From: CAYZJV01 sp964482325
GTDB lineage: Bacteria > Spirochaetota > Spirochaetia > Sphaerochaetales > Sphaerochaetaceae
Length of the DNA: 64,000 bases
Assembly (NCBI GenBank): GCA_964482325.1
Contig: CAYZXD010000002.1
Span: forward strand, 1 to 64,000
Direction: 5' to 3'
Positions 43,166-51,937 of the stretch are shown piece after piece (the stretch's first letter is position 1; each line of letters begins with the position of its first letter). The notes under the pieces are model-generated. The model saw nothing but the letters and a program-made list of their open reading frames with translations. It was not told the origin of the DNA and did not search any database. The position numbers were made by a program, and so were the translations under genes.

Positions 43166-44464
43166 TTACATCTTTCTCACCACGGATTCAAACCGTTCGA
43201 GCGCTTCTGCCAGAGTCTGCTCATCATGTGCAGCAGAGACGGTAAAATCCGTATGAAAATACAGCCCATGCTCGATACAGCTGGTGAAGAACTTCTGCGT
43301 CATTTCTCGGTCTATGAATCTGATATCGTCATACGTCCGTAACGGTCTTTCGGTACCCACTGAGATTGTAAATCCAGCTCCCAAGGAGCTTACCACGGCA
43401 GGGAAGTGGTGCGCGGTAAAGATTGACTGTAGTGATGCAAAAAATCGTTCGATTCGGCTAAGATATTGCGGATAAAAAGAGCTTTCCATGAGGATATCAA
43501 GGACTGCATTTCCCGCTGCTATTCCTAACTGATTACCTGAGAAAGTTCCGCCAGAGATAACAGGATTTACCGGATCCATGATACGGTCCATAATTTGTTT
43601 TTTTCCTACGACAATACTCATGGGGACATCGTTGGTTAATGCTTTTCCGAGTGTGCAAAGATCAGGTGTCACTCCGTAATACCCCTGTGCACAATGGAGT
43701 CCTGTTTTAAATCCTGAAAGAATCTCATCGAAAATGAGGACAAGATTGTGTTCATCACAAATCGATCGTACTTTTTCCAGATAATTCTTATCAGTAAGGA
43801 ATAAGCCGTTATTATAATCTATGACATTCATGATGATTCCGGCGATTTCAGATTTTCTTTCCCGAACTACCTGTTCTATCAGTTCACTATTATTCCAGGG
43901 AACCGTAATGATTGTCTGGTCTACCACATCCGGTATTCCAGCCGACCTTCCCACCACATGAGAAACTCGTGTGCCGTCGTTATTCATATCACGTTTACTG
44001 ATCAGGTTATTTGCTATTAGATAATCATGAATGCCATGAAAATGACCATCGATACGAATGATACAATTTTTTCCGGTATACCCTCGTGCCAGACGAAGTG
44101 CAAGCAGTGTTCCTTCTGTTCCCGAATTCACAAATCGAAGACTTTGTGCCGAAGGGATAATCGAACAAACCTTCCGGGCAAATTCAATGGTCTCCTCAGT
44201 ATCGTATCCGGCGTAAAAGCCCTTATCCAGACTAGTGATAATCGCTTCTTTGACTTTTGGATGGTTATGACCAAGTAACACTGCTCCATGACACATGAAA
44301 AAATCGATATACTCCTTCCCGGTCATATCCACAATACGTGGACCGTCTGCCTTTTGGACATACATCGGGATCCCGGTGAAAGCATTTTTGCGGAAACTCG
44401 AGGACATTCCTCCGGTAATATAGCGGGAGGCTTTTTCCTGCAACGAAGTCAGGCTGTCATACAT
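43166..44464 (-). CDS. Class III PLP aminotransferase, glutamate-1-semialdehyde aminomutase-like
   Basis: A 432-residue HemL-like protein: YITGGMSSSFRKNAF and FVNSGTEGTLLALRLAR at the PLP phosphate site, DGHFHGIHDYL for ring stacking, LIFDEILSGFK with the PLP aspartate, and LGKALTNDVPMSIVVG with the Schiff-base lysine. Catabolic HemL-like enzymes outside heme synthesis act on amino sugars, beta-amino acids and related compounds. It directly follows the permease genes. The start follows AAGGAG by eight bases; a longer frame starting at 44485 has no site. Confidence 0.82.
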   Translation of the reverse strand: MYDSLTSLQEKASRYITGGMSSSFRKNAFTGIPMYVQKADGPRIVDMTGKEYIDFFMCHGAVLLGHNHPKVKEAIITSLDKGFYAGYDTEETIEFARKVCSIIPSAQSLRFVNSGTEGTLLALRLARGYTGKNCIIRIDGHFHGIHDYLIANNLISKRDMNNDGTRVSHVVGRSAGIPDVVDQTIITVPWNNSELIEQVVRERKSEIAGIIMNVIDYNNGLFLTDKNYLEKVRSICDEHNLVLIFDEILSGFKTGLHCAQGYYGVTPDLCTLGKALTNDVPMSIVVGKKQIMDRIMDPVNPVISGGTFSGNQLGIAAGNAVLDILMESSFYPQYLSRIERFFASLQSIFTAHHFPAVVSSLGAGFTISVGTERPLRTYDDIRFIDREMTQKFFTSCIEHGLYFHTDFTVSAAHDEQTLAEALERFESVVRKM

Positions 44465-44499
44465 AGGGGCAACTCCTTTACACAATCAATTATTGTGCA

Positions 44500-45324
44500 T
44501 TATTTTATGGCTCCGGAACTGAGTCCCTGCACCATGTATTTCTGTACCATGAATGAAAAGATGAGAACGGGAATGGTGATGACCGCTCCCACTGCTGCAA
44601 TCTGACCCCACAAGGTCCCCTGTGGAGTCATTAGACCGGGAAGTGCTACCGGTAGCGTTGCTGTCTTGCGACCGGTGAGAATCAGAGCCATGAGGAACTC
44701 GTTCCACGAGTTGACGGCGCAGAATACTGCTGTTGCTGCAATACCATTGGCCGATAGGGGAACACCGATTTGGAGAAAGACAGTGAGCCAACTGCAACCA
44801 TCCACACGGGCAGATTCATCGATTTCCTTGGGTATGGTGTCAAAGAATCCCTTCATCATCCAGATAACGAATGCAATATTGAAAGCGGAATGGGCAATAA
44901 CAATCCCGGCAAACGTATTAAGCAGTTTTAGATTGCTCATGATGAAATACAGCGGGAGTGCAAGTACAATCACTGGAGTGAATCGTGTACCCAACAGATA
45001 GAAGAAAAAAAGTTTATCACCGCGTATCTTAAATCGGGAGAATGCGTATGCAGAGGGAACTCCGACAATCAAGGAGATGCCCGTAACGAGAAAGGTGACA
45101 AGAAGGCTGTTACCGAGATTCGAAAGAAAATGTTTTTCAACAAACACTTCGTGGTAGTTTGCTGTTGTAGGATTGAATAAGAGTTTTGGCGGAATTGAAA
45201 ATGCATCAACACGCGTCTTGAAACTCGTGCCGATGAGCCAAAGGTAGGGTAAAAGATAGAAGAGAATAAATACAAGGAGGATGATCACAAGCGTATTTCG
45301 AATTGATTGTTGTTTTTTAGTCAT
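44500..45324 (-). CDS. ABC sugar transporter permease, MalG type
   Basis: A 274-residue permease with six helices and the EAA loop EIDESARVDGCSWLTVFLQIGVPL. The C-terminus AVITIPVLIFSFMVQKYMVQGLSSGAIK is typical of the MalG/UgpE group. The start overlaps the upstream permease stop by eight bases (ATGACTAA). It pairs with the upstream permease and binding protein; no ATPase is in the operon. Confidence 0.88.
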   Translation of the reverse strand: MTKKQQSIRNTLVIILLVFILFYLLPYLWLIGTSFKTRVDAFSIPPKLLFNPTTANYHEVFVEKHFLSNLGNSLLVTFLVTGISLIVGVPSAYAFSRFKIRGDKLFFFYLLGTRFTPVIVLALPLYFIMSNLKLLNTFAGIVIAHSAFNIAFVIWMMKGFFDTIPKEIDESARVDGCSWLTVFLQIGVPLSANGIAATAVFCAVNSWNEFLMALILTGRKTATLPVALPGLMTPQGTLWGQIAAVGAVITIPVLIFSFMVQKYMVQGLSSGAIK

Positions 45325-46210
45325 CTTCCTGTCTCCTAATAACCAGGCGCCAGTAGAGAATCCCTGCACATAAGAGCAGAATAAATAATACGACACAGAG
45401 TGCAGCGGCGTAGCTGAAGTTGTAGTTTACAAAGGCCTCACGATAGGTGAACATATCGATTACCTCCGTACTATTACCCGGCCCACCGCCGGTAAGAATG
45501 AATGGTTTATCAAACACTTTGAAAGCTTCTATGGCTCGTAATATGATTGAAACGGAAACCACTGGGCGGATAAAGGGGATGGTGATTTTTCTGAATATCA
45601 GAATTCTTCCAGCCCCATCGAGAATAGCGGCCTCATAGGGTTCCATGGGTACCGACCGCAGTGCGGCAAGTGTCATCAGCATCATAAATGGGGTCCATTC
45701 CCAGACATCGGTAAGTATGAGGACTGCCAGAGCGGTACCCCCACTGCTTAACGGTGTTTTGGAAAGACCAAGGTGAAACACGTCTACCAGAAAACTATAG
45801 AGTCCAAATTGCGGATTTAGGGTAAAGCTGAACATGAGACCCACAACTAATGGTGCTACCAGCATTGGTATCATGATGCCTGAGGTAAGGATGCGGTGTA
45901 GTCTTCCCCCGTAGTAATGAATAATCAGCGCCAGCACAGTACCAAGAACCAGTTGGAGCAAGGTGGAGCATACTACAAACCGAGCAGTGACCCACATCGA
46001 ATTCCAGTACTCGTGATCGGTAAATAATCGAACATAGTTGTCCAGGCCGACAAATACATCTCGACTTCCCGATTGGGTAAGGGTAAATCCAAAGAAACTG
46101 ATACGAATATTATAGATAAGAGGTACCATCGTAATTGCAGTTAAGATGATCATTGCTGGTAAATGAAACAATAAAGCTGTTCGTTGTCGGTAACCGACCT
46201 GTAAACTCAT
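45317..46210 (-). CDS. ABC sugar transporter permease, MalF/UgpA type
   Basis: A 297-residue permease with six helices and the EAA loop MEPYEAAILDGAGRILIFRKITIPFIRPV, followed by FKVFDKPFILTGGGPGNSTEVIDMF, a well-conserved CUT1 signature. It is separated from the binding protein gene by 62 bases that contain a strong stem-loop. Confidence 0.9.
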   Translation of the reverse strand: MSLQVGYRQRTALLFHLPAMIILTAITMVPLIYNIRISFFGFTLTQSGSRDVFVGLDNYVRLFTDHEYWNSMWVTARFVVCSTLLQLVLGTVLALIIHYYGGRLHRILTSGIMIPMLVAPLVVGLMFSFTLNPQFGLYSFLVDVFHLGLSKTPLSSGGTALAVLILTDVWEWTPFMMLMTLAALRSVPMEPYEAAILDGAGRILIFRKITIPFIRPVVSVSIILRAIEAFKVFDKPFILTGGGPGNSTEVIDMFTYREAFVNYNFSYAAALCVVLFILLLCAGILYWRLVIRRQEDD

Positions 46211-46234
46211 ACGCCGTAACCCCTTTTTGCGAAT

Positions 46235-46264
46235 ACCAGTAGCTGACCGCAGCCAGCTACTGGT
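46235..46264 (-). other. Intercistronic stem-loop after the binding protein gene
   Basis: Perfect 10-base arms (ACCAGTAGCT/AGCTACTGGT) with a 10-base loop, directly after the binding protein stop on this strand. No T-run follows, so a stabilising or attenuating role is more likely than full termination. Confidence 0.65.
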
Positions 46265-46272
46265 GCTACCAA

Positions 46273-47646
46273 TTACTGATAGTCAACAGGTAATTCGCCT
46301 GCCAACAACTTGTTGTACGCAGAGGCAAGATCTCTCAGAGCCGTTGCAGAATTTTTATTACCAGCAATCACATGGGAAAGTTCCAACATCATGGCATTAT
46401 TCATTTCATTCCATTGAGGAATTCGGGGACGACGCGAACTGATCTTGTATGCATCAAGACTCGCCTGCCAATAAGGAAGTTCTACTACAAGCTCGGGATC
46501 ATTGAACACTGATGAAAGGGTCGGGAATCCTCCCTCAAGAGCAATCTTTTTCTGTACCTCACTGGTATTCACCCACTGCAGGAAGATCCAGGCAGCTTCA
46601 GGATTAGGGGCATCGGCCGAAATGAAATAGGTCCATGCACCATAATGTGCCACAGGATTAACCTTGACCGGGATCGTGGTGTATCCAACCTTCCCGGCAA
46701 CCTTGGATGAAGAAGGATCTTCGACCGAAGGTGCACAGTCGTTCCACTGAATCTGCATTGCCACAATTCCCTGCTGCATCTGGGTAGTAAGTTCATCCCA
46801 GGTATTATTGCTTACCCCTGGAGGGCAAAATGGTACCAGATTCACAAAGTAATCAAGCGCAGCTCGGTTCTCTGGGCTGTTGATGATGAGATTGCCATCT
46901 TCATCAAATACTCCTCCTCCGAATGACCAGGCATAGTTCAACCACTCACAGGTCATGGCATCATGTCGTTTGCCCGCTATACTTGTACCATAAAAATCCT
47001 GTGTAAGCTGCTTTCCAGCAAGGCGGCTACCTGCCTTACGGGTGAAGAATTCTGCACAATCTCGATACTGATCCCAGTTTTCCGGCGGATTCAGTTCATA
47101 TCCATATTTTGCTTTAAATGCTGCTTTCTCCTCCGGATTGCCAAAGAGATCCTCTCGATAGAACATCACCATGATACAGGTATTGGATGGTATCCCATAA
47201 TTGACCCCCTTCCACTCTCCCGATGCGGCAACCATACCTGCTATTAAGTCTTTTTTGTCAAAATTATCGAGTTTCAGATCTTGGCGATCAAAGAATGGAT
47301 CAATACTCTGAATGTAGTCATTAACTACCAACTGCCCAAGGAATTGGTACGGGATAGAGATGACATCATATGCTCCAGATTTGCTCTCCATGGCAAGCAT
47401 TTCTTTCCCCACAACATTATCCATCGGACCCATTTCCAATTCCACCTGAATACCCGTCTGCTCTTCGAAATCAGCAAGTTGCTTTTCAAGAGCAAGTGTC
47501 GGATTCTGCTGCTCCGCTATCACATGCAGTGTTACACCTGCATAAGGCTTTGTATCGTCCTGCACAACCTCCCTTTGTGCAGCACCGAATACCAGTGTAA
47601 TGCTCAACATCAGTAGAATTGCCATCAATACACGTTTTTTCATCAT
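46273..47646 (-). CDS. Family 1 ABC sugar-binding protein
   Basis: A 457-residue CUT1-type binding protein. The signal peptide (about residues 1-22, MAILLMLSITLVFGAAQ) has no lipobox cysteine. The mature part shows LEKQLADFEEQTGIQVELEMGP, GAYDVISIPYQFLGQL and VQKKIALEGGFPTLSSVFNDPELV, typical of the family. Segments AKYGYELNPPENWDQYRDCAEFFTRKAG and FYGTSIAGKRHDA are close to the glycerol-type binding protein at 60669, so the two importers are related. GGAGG precedes the start. The ligand may be an amino-polyol or amino-cyclitol, given the operon. Confidence 0.88.
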   Translation of the reverse strand: MMKKRVLMAILLMLSITLVFGAAQREVVQDDTKPYAGVTLHVIAEQQNPTLALEKQLADFEEQTGIQVELEMGPMDNVVGKEMLAMESKSGAYDVISIPYQFLGQLVVNDYIQSIDPFFDRQDLKLDNFDKKDLIAGMVAASGEWKGVNYGIPSNTCIMVMFYREDLFGNPEEKAAFKAKYGYELNPPENWDQYRDCAEFFTRKAGSRLAGKQLTQDFYGTSIAGKRHDAMTCEWLNYAWSFGGGVFDEDGNLIINSPENRAALDYFVNLVPFCPPGVSNNTWDELTTQMQQGIVAMQIQWNDCAPSVEDPSSSKVAGKVGYTTIPVKVNPVAHYGAWTYFISADAPNPEAAWIFLQWVNTSEVQKKIALEGGFPTLSSVFNDPELVVELPYWQASLDAYKISSRRPRIPQWNEMNNAMMLELSHVIAGNKNSATALRDLASAYNKLLAGELPVDYQ

Positions 47647-47664
47647 TTTCCTCCTTTCTTCAGA

Positions 47665-48663
47665 TCACTGTATGAGTGATCTGATTTCTCTTAGAATATC
47701 TGCATTGAAGGAATATTCGTGTGCAAGGCTGTACGCAAGTTGTTTTTCCCAAACAAAATCCTTCAGTGTCACCAATGTTTCTTCCAGATCTTGCCAAGAG
47801 ACCTGTAGCGACTCCGGGGTAATAGGAATTTCGATAGTCTTGATTGTCTGCTGGACAGTCTCCCAAGAATTGTGCTGTACGTAGGCCATAATTAAGGTAC
47901 CGAGACACACCGCCTGTCCATGGGGAAATTGTTTACCCGTACGATATTCAAGGTTATATACCACATAGTGTTCCGACCCCTCTTCAAATCGAGGGTGATG
48001 CTGTTCAAAACATTGCCAACCGATCCAGTTTAAGGTATCAACGAGAAGATCAATTCCATATGCATCCATTGCATGAATATGGTCTAGGTGTTCATTAATC
48101 TGAGTAAGGTGTAGAACCGTTTCCTGCTGCAATGTCTCATTCCATGGGGGGTGATACCCTCGGTCTGCAGCATACTTCCAATCAAATAATCCTGTGTAGC
48201 AGGAAAGAATATCACCGATTCCATAGCGGTTATACAATATGGGAGCCGTCTGAATTATCTCGTAATCAATAATAATTTCTGTGGGAACCGCATCTCCCAC
48301 ATAGGTAACCGCCCCCTTTCGGCGAACGGCAATTTCGTGGGTAAAGAAGGCATCAACTGAAATAATAGTGGGAATCTGGTAAAGTATGGAGCCATTTTTC
48401 CAGTGAAGGTATTTTGCAATATCGGCAACCTTTCCTCCTCCTATGCCTACGACGACAGAGACATCCTTAAATCGTTGAGCTACCGTATCAAGAAAATCCT
48501 GCTCAAGCGATTCGACAAAATAGATCTCTTGTGGTTGAGCAACGAACTGATTACGAACCTGTTTCCAGATTGCCCGTTCGGTAAGAGCGAGTGCATGAGG
48601 AAACCTGGAAAAGAAATTTTCTGCCAGGTGATGTCCTTTGTTAATAAGAAATTGTTCTGACAT
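47665..48663 (-). CDS. Glycerol-1-phosphate dehydrogenase-like (EgsA/AraM family) protein
   Basis: A 332-residue member of the iron-containing dehydrogenase/dehydroquinate-synthase-like superfamily. GIGGGKVADIAKYLHW is the NAD motif, VGDAVPTEIIIDYEIIQTAP and NRYGIGDILSCYTGLFDW contain the metal aspartate region, and FPHGQAVCLGTLIM has a metal histidine. AraM/EgsA relatives reduce dihydroxyacetone phosphate; others in the superfamily include 2-deoxy-scyllo-inosose synthase. It is the first gene of the aminotransferase/importer operon, so it likely oxidises or reduces the imported compound. GGAGG lies 18 bases ahead, an unusually long spacing. Confidence 0.72.
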   Translation of the reverse strand: MSEQFLINKGHHLAENFFSRFPHALALTERAIWKQVRNQFVAQPQEIYFVESLEQDFLDTVAQRFKDVSVVVGIGGGKVADIAKYLHWKNGSILYQIPTIISVDAFFTHEIAVRRKGAVTYVGDAVPTEIIIDYEIIQTAPILYNRYGIGDILSCYTGLFDWKYAADRGYHPPWNETLQQETVLHLTQINEHLDHIHAMDAYGIDLLVDTLNWIGWQCFEQHHPRFEEGSEHYVVYNLEYRTGKQFPHGQAVCLGTLIMAYVQHNSWETVQQTIKTIEIPITPESLQVSWQDLEETLVTLKDFVWEKQLAYSLAHEYSFNADILREIRSLIQ

Positions 48664-48801
48664 TGTTTGTATTTGTCATAACCTCCAAGTTGATCGTAGG
48701 TTTCTTCACGTAACTTGTCAAATAAATTTTTCAAAAATTTGAATAAATGGGGTAAAATAGGAGAACATACAAAAATAATTTAAAAAGAAGTCTGGAAATA
48801 A

Positions 48802-48823
48802 TACAAATTATATGGTATTTGTA
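48802..48823. promoter_or_regulatory. Palindrome at the ROK gene start, candidate ROK operator
   Basis: TACAAAT (48802-48808) and ATTTGTA (48817-48823) flank 8 bases, ending four bases before the ROK start codon. The divergent gene start at 48663 has a TTTGTATTTGTC half-site nearby. A second palindrome, AAATTTTT/AAAAATTT, is at 48724-48740. Confidence 0.5.
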
Positions 48824-48827
48824 AATT

Positions 48828-50069
48828 ATGAGAACAAAAGATCATCTACGGGAAGCTTTGCTTACCATTAATCGGACTGGAGGAATCACCAAGAAGGAAC
48901 TTGCTGAAATACTTCAGGTAAGCACTCCAAAGGCTGCAGAAATTATTGAAACCCTGCAGCAGAAAAACTGTATCATCCAAACCGAAGGGGAATCCAATGG
49001 TGGACGTATTCCCAAAATGTATATGATCAGCGAATCTTGTGGGTATATTGTGGGTGTCGATATTGGTACCGAGTATATTCGGTTGGGAATTGTGAATCCC
49101 TCAGGTGAGGTAAAAGGGACGATTGAACGGCGATTCGATATTGATACCACACGGGATCTATCTGAAGCTCTGTTCGCTGAAATGTTGCAGGATGTGTTGC
49201 TAAGAAGCGGGGTCTCGGCAAACCACATCGTGGGTGTAGGTATCGGTATTACCGGAATCATTCATGAAAGCAAAGGTGTCTGTCTTTCCCTGCGTAATAC
49301 ACCGAAGTGGAAAGGCCTTCATGTGGTGAATTTATTCAAGCGGCTTTGTCATACGGAACAAGTGCTGCTCACTGACAGTGTAAAAGCAATGGCAGTTGCA
49401 GAACGCATGTTCGGTCAGGCAGGAAATCTGGATAACTTCATCGTAGTGAATATCGGTATCGGACTCGGTGCAGGTATCGTGATAAATGGAGAGTTGCTTG
49501 ACGGTAATCGGGGAACGACGGGCGAGATCGGGCATATGCATATTCGTCCAAGTCAGACATTATGTGTCTGCGGTAACTATGGGTGTCTCGAATCAATAGC
49601 CTCTGGTTGGGCAATCCTGAAAAAATGTAAAAATGCTATCCGAGAGGGAGTTGAGACCCGAATCGGTCGAGAAAAAGAGCTTCGAAATATTTCCGTGCAG
49701 GATATCCTTGAGGCAGCAGACCATGGAGACAAGATAGCAATTACACTTTTGGAATCCACCGCTATCGATCTTGGTATCGGAATCGGATCGGTAATTAATC
49801 TACTAAATCCTCAGCGGATCTTTCTTGCTGGTGGTTTGATCCAGCATGGACAGAATCATATGTACGGACAGTTGGTACGGGGAGTGAAATCTGCTGTAAT
49901 TCCCTGGTTACAGGAAACCATAGATATTGAAGTTTCAAAACTCGACCAGTTCAGTGTGGTTCGAGGCGTGTCTATTATGGCTTTTGAAAAACTTGTTGCT
50001 GCAGGATTCGCTAACCAACAGATTCCCCCGGTCGAAATTAATCACTCCGGGGGTAGCGGTTCCATATAA
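48828..50069 (+). CDS. ROK-family transcriptional regulator
   Basis: A 413-residue repressor. It has an N-terminal winged helix (INRTGGITKKELAEILQVSTPKAAEIIETLQQ), a sugar kinase-like ROK domain (IVGVDIGTEYIRLGIVNPSG, GVGIGITGII), and the zinc motif GEIGHMHI with CVCGNYGCLESIASG. Such NagC/XylR-like regulators bind sugars or sugar phosphates. It is divergent from the aminotransferase/importer operon, whose regulator it most probably is. The start overlaps the flank of a palindrome, consistent with autoregulation. No strong ribosome site is visible. Confidence 0.87.
   Translation: MRTKDHLREALLTINRTGGITKKELAEILQVSTPKAAEIIETLQQKNCIIQTEGESNGGRIPKMYMISESCGYIVGVDIGTEYIRLGIVNPSGEVKGTIERRFDIDTTRDLSEALFAEMLQDVLLRSGVSANHIVGVGIGITGIIHESKGVCLSLRNTPKWKGLHVVNLFKRLCHTEQVLLTDSVKAMAVAERMFGQAGNLDNFIVVNIGIGLGAGIVINGELLDGNRGTTGEIGHMHIRPSQTLCVCGNYGCLESIASGWAILKKCKNAIREGVETRIGREKELRNISVQDILEAADHGDKIAITLLESTAIDLGIGIGSVINLLNPQRIFLAGGLIQHGQNHMYGQLVRGVKSAVIPWLQETIDIEVSKLDQFSVVRGVSIMAFEKLVAAGFANQQIPPVEINHSGGSGSI
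50025..50053. other. Stem-loop at the convergent 3' ends of the ROK and oxidoreductase genes
   Basis: CCCCCGG/CCGGGGG arms with a 15-base loop lie within the last codons of the ROK gene. No T-run follows on either strand. A weak bidirectional attenuator is possible; it may only reflect codon content. Confidence 0.35.
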
Positions 50070-51392
50070 TCAACTCTTACTGAGAGCGACATTTCCTACA
50101 ATATTCATTACATCCCATGTGCGTGCAAAGGGAGGTGCATAACAGAAGTCTGCGAGAGCGAGATCTTCAATCGTTGCTTCTTTCTGTATAGCCATAGCGA
50201 AGGCATCAATGCGCAAGGCAGCACCGTTTTTCCCTGCAGTTTCTGCCCCTACGAGTTTTTTTGAAGCTTTATCAAAAAGGATTCTGCACAGAATATCCTC
50301 CTGCCCGGGATAGTATGCTGTCTGATTCTTGTCTGTGATATGAATGGCACGGTACTGATCACTTTCGGAGGTGATACCCACCCGTGCAACTTCAAGATCA
50401 AAAATCTTTACACAGGCACTCGCTAGTGTTCCTGGGAATTTACGTTCACTCCCTCCAAGGTGTTCTCCGATAATTCTTCCCAGTTTGTTTGCCGAAGTTG
50501 CCAGTGGTGTATACACTGGTTCACAGGTGATCATATGAGGGACTGCAGCACAATCTCCTGCTGAATAGATCGATTCAATTGAACTTTTTCCCACAGCATC
50601 CACAATTATCGCACCGTTTGGAAGCATCTTGATACCACTTTCGGCAAGGAAGCCCGTATTGGGTCGAATACCCATGGATAACACCACGATATCTGCAGGA
50701 TACCGTCCCTTATCGGTGATAACCTCGGTAACCTGCCGGTCTCCAGAGAATGCTGTTACCCGTTCGGAAAGCGATACCGAAACTCCTTGTGATTCAAGTT
50801 CCTCAAGGATTGCACTAGAAACCTCGGCTCCCACCGCAGCTTTTAATAGCCGATCTTCCATCTCGATGATTCGAACTGATTTTCCCTGTTTCTGTAACGC
50901 CTCAGCCAATTCAAGCCCGATAAAGCCGCCTCCGACCACAACCGCATGCTGCCCGGTTTCCGGTAGGGCATCCTTGATACGCTGGCCATCATTCATGGAA
51001 CGAAGCGTGTAGATATTACCGATATCTATGCCGGGAATTTTGGGAATAATAGCAGAAGCCCCGGAAGCCACCATCAATACATCATAGGTATCAGAGAATG
51101 TTTCGCCCTCGGCATTGGTGCCGGTGATCTGCCGATGCGTGGCATCAACATGCTTCACCGTATGATGTAATCGGAGGTCAATTCCTGCTTTCCTGAATGC
51201 TTCGGGAGAGCGTGAAAGCACCAAATTGATATCACTGAAATAATCGGCGATATAGTAGGGGAGCCCACACGCACCGTATGATACGATGTCGCTCTGTTCA
51301 TAGACGGTCAGTTGCACATCCTGTTCTGAGCGCATCAGTTTTGCTGCAGCGCTCATTCCTGCTGCATTTCCACCAATCACGATACAACGCAT
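50070..51392 (-). CDS. FAD-dependent CoA-disulfide reductase / NADH oxidase family protein
   Basis: A 440-residue pyridine nucleotide-disulfide oxidoreductase with a single redox cysteine. The FAD motif is CIVIGGNAAGMSAAAKLM; SYGACGLPYYIAD places the redox cysteine at Cys42, as in NADH oxidase and CoA-disulfide reductase; the NAD motif is VVVGGGFIGLELAEALQ; the second FAD motif is IYSAGDCA; and a C-terminal dimerisation domain follows. It either reduces CoA disulfide or oxidises NADH with oxygen, a common oxygen-defence enzyme in anaerobes. It is monocistronic, with GGGAGG ahead of the ATG, and shows no obvious link to the sugar genes. Confidence 0.85.
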   Translation of the reverse strand: MRCIVIGGNAAGMSAAAKLMRSEQDVQLTVYEQSDIVSYGACGLPYYIADYFSDINLVLSRSPEAFRKAGIDLRLHHTVKHVDATHRQITGTNAEGETFSDTYDVLMVASGASAIIPKIPGIDIGNIYTLRSMNDGQRIKDALPETGQHAVVVGGGFIGLELAEALQKQGKSVRIIEMEDRLLKAAVGAEVSSAILEELESQGVSVSLSERVTAFSGDRQVTEVITDKGRYPADIVVLSMGIRPNTGFLAESGIKMLPNGAIIVDAVGKSSIESIYSAGDCAAVPHMITCEPVYTPLATSANKLGRIIGEHLGGSERKFPGTLASACVKIFDLEVARVGITSESDQYRAIHITDKNQTAYYPGQEDILCRILFDKASKKLVGAETAGKNGAALRIDAFAMAIQKEATIEDLALADFCYAPPFARTWDVMNIVGNVALSKS

Positions 51393-51451
51393 AATTACCT
51401 CCCGAGTTATGTAAGATAATGATAGTCTACCTGAATGGTGACAATTTGCAA

Positions 51452-51934
51452 CTATAACTCAACCAGTGTTTTTGACATGATTTCGATGGGATATCCGCTA
51501 CAGGTACTCCATTTCAAATGGTTCCATCCGAGTTGACCGTACCAGGGGCCGAGGCCTTCAGTAAACAGGAAAACCTCTGAAATGTTGCAGTTTTTCACAT
51601 ATGCTTCACCATAGGCAAGCAATTGGCGCCCATAGCCTTTGCCGCGATACTCAGGGTGAACCCACAAACTGGCGAACCAGGGGGAATAGGGTTCCTGATC
51701 AAGATCAGCATCAACCACTGACAGCGAACCGATAAGCGTTTCTTTTTCATCCCGGGCAGCGAAGACCCGCTGTACCGAGCCTTCCCGCTTCTGGGCCCGG
51801 CGAACGAATTTCTCTCTACGCTGTGTCACAGTTTCCTCGGGACGAAGATGGTGAAATTCTGTGAAAGTAGCATCAGCAATTGCCGAAAGAATAGGAGTTT
51901 CATCAACAGTTACTGGTGCTATCGCGATGGTCAT
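51452..51934 (-). CDS. GNAT-family N-acetyltransferase
   Basis: A 160-residue GNAT protein. The acetyl-CoA-binding motif A reads LWVHPEYRGKGYGRQLLAYGE (R/Q-x-x-G-x-G/A pattern), preceded by the strand VVDADLD and followed by FLFTEGLGPWYGQLGW. The acceptor cannot be predicted. It starts three bases after the DeoR stop with little ribosome site, so it is likely coupled to that gene. Confidence 0.8.
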   Translation of the reverse strand: MTIAIAPVTVDETPILSAIADATFTEFHHLRPEETVTQRREKFVRRAQKREGSVQRVFAARDEKETLIGSLSVVDADLDQEPYSPWFASLWVHPEYRGKGYGRQLLAYGEAYVKNCNISEVFLFTEGLGPWYGQLGWNHLKWSTCSGYPIEIMSKTLVEL

Positions 51935-51937
51935 AAG

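Noticed and set aside
48640..48681. A short leader frame (MTNTNN...) just after the GGAGG of the dehydrogenase gene
   Set aside because: Ribosome-site spacing is only two bases and nothing regulatory is evident; could not be supported as a gene.
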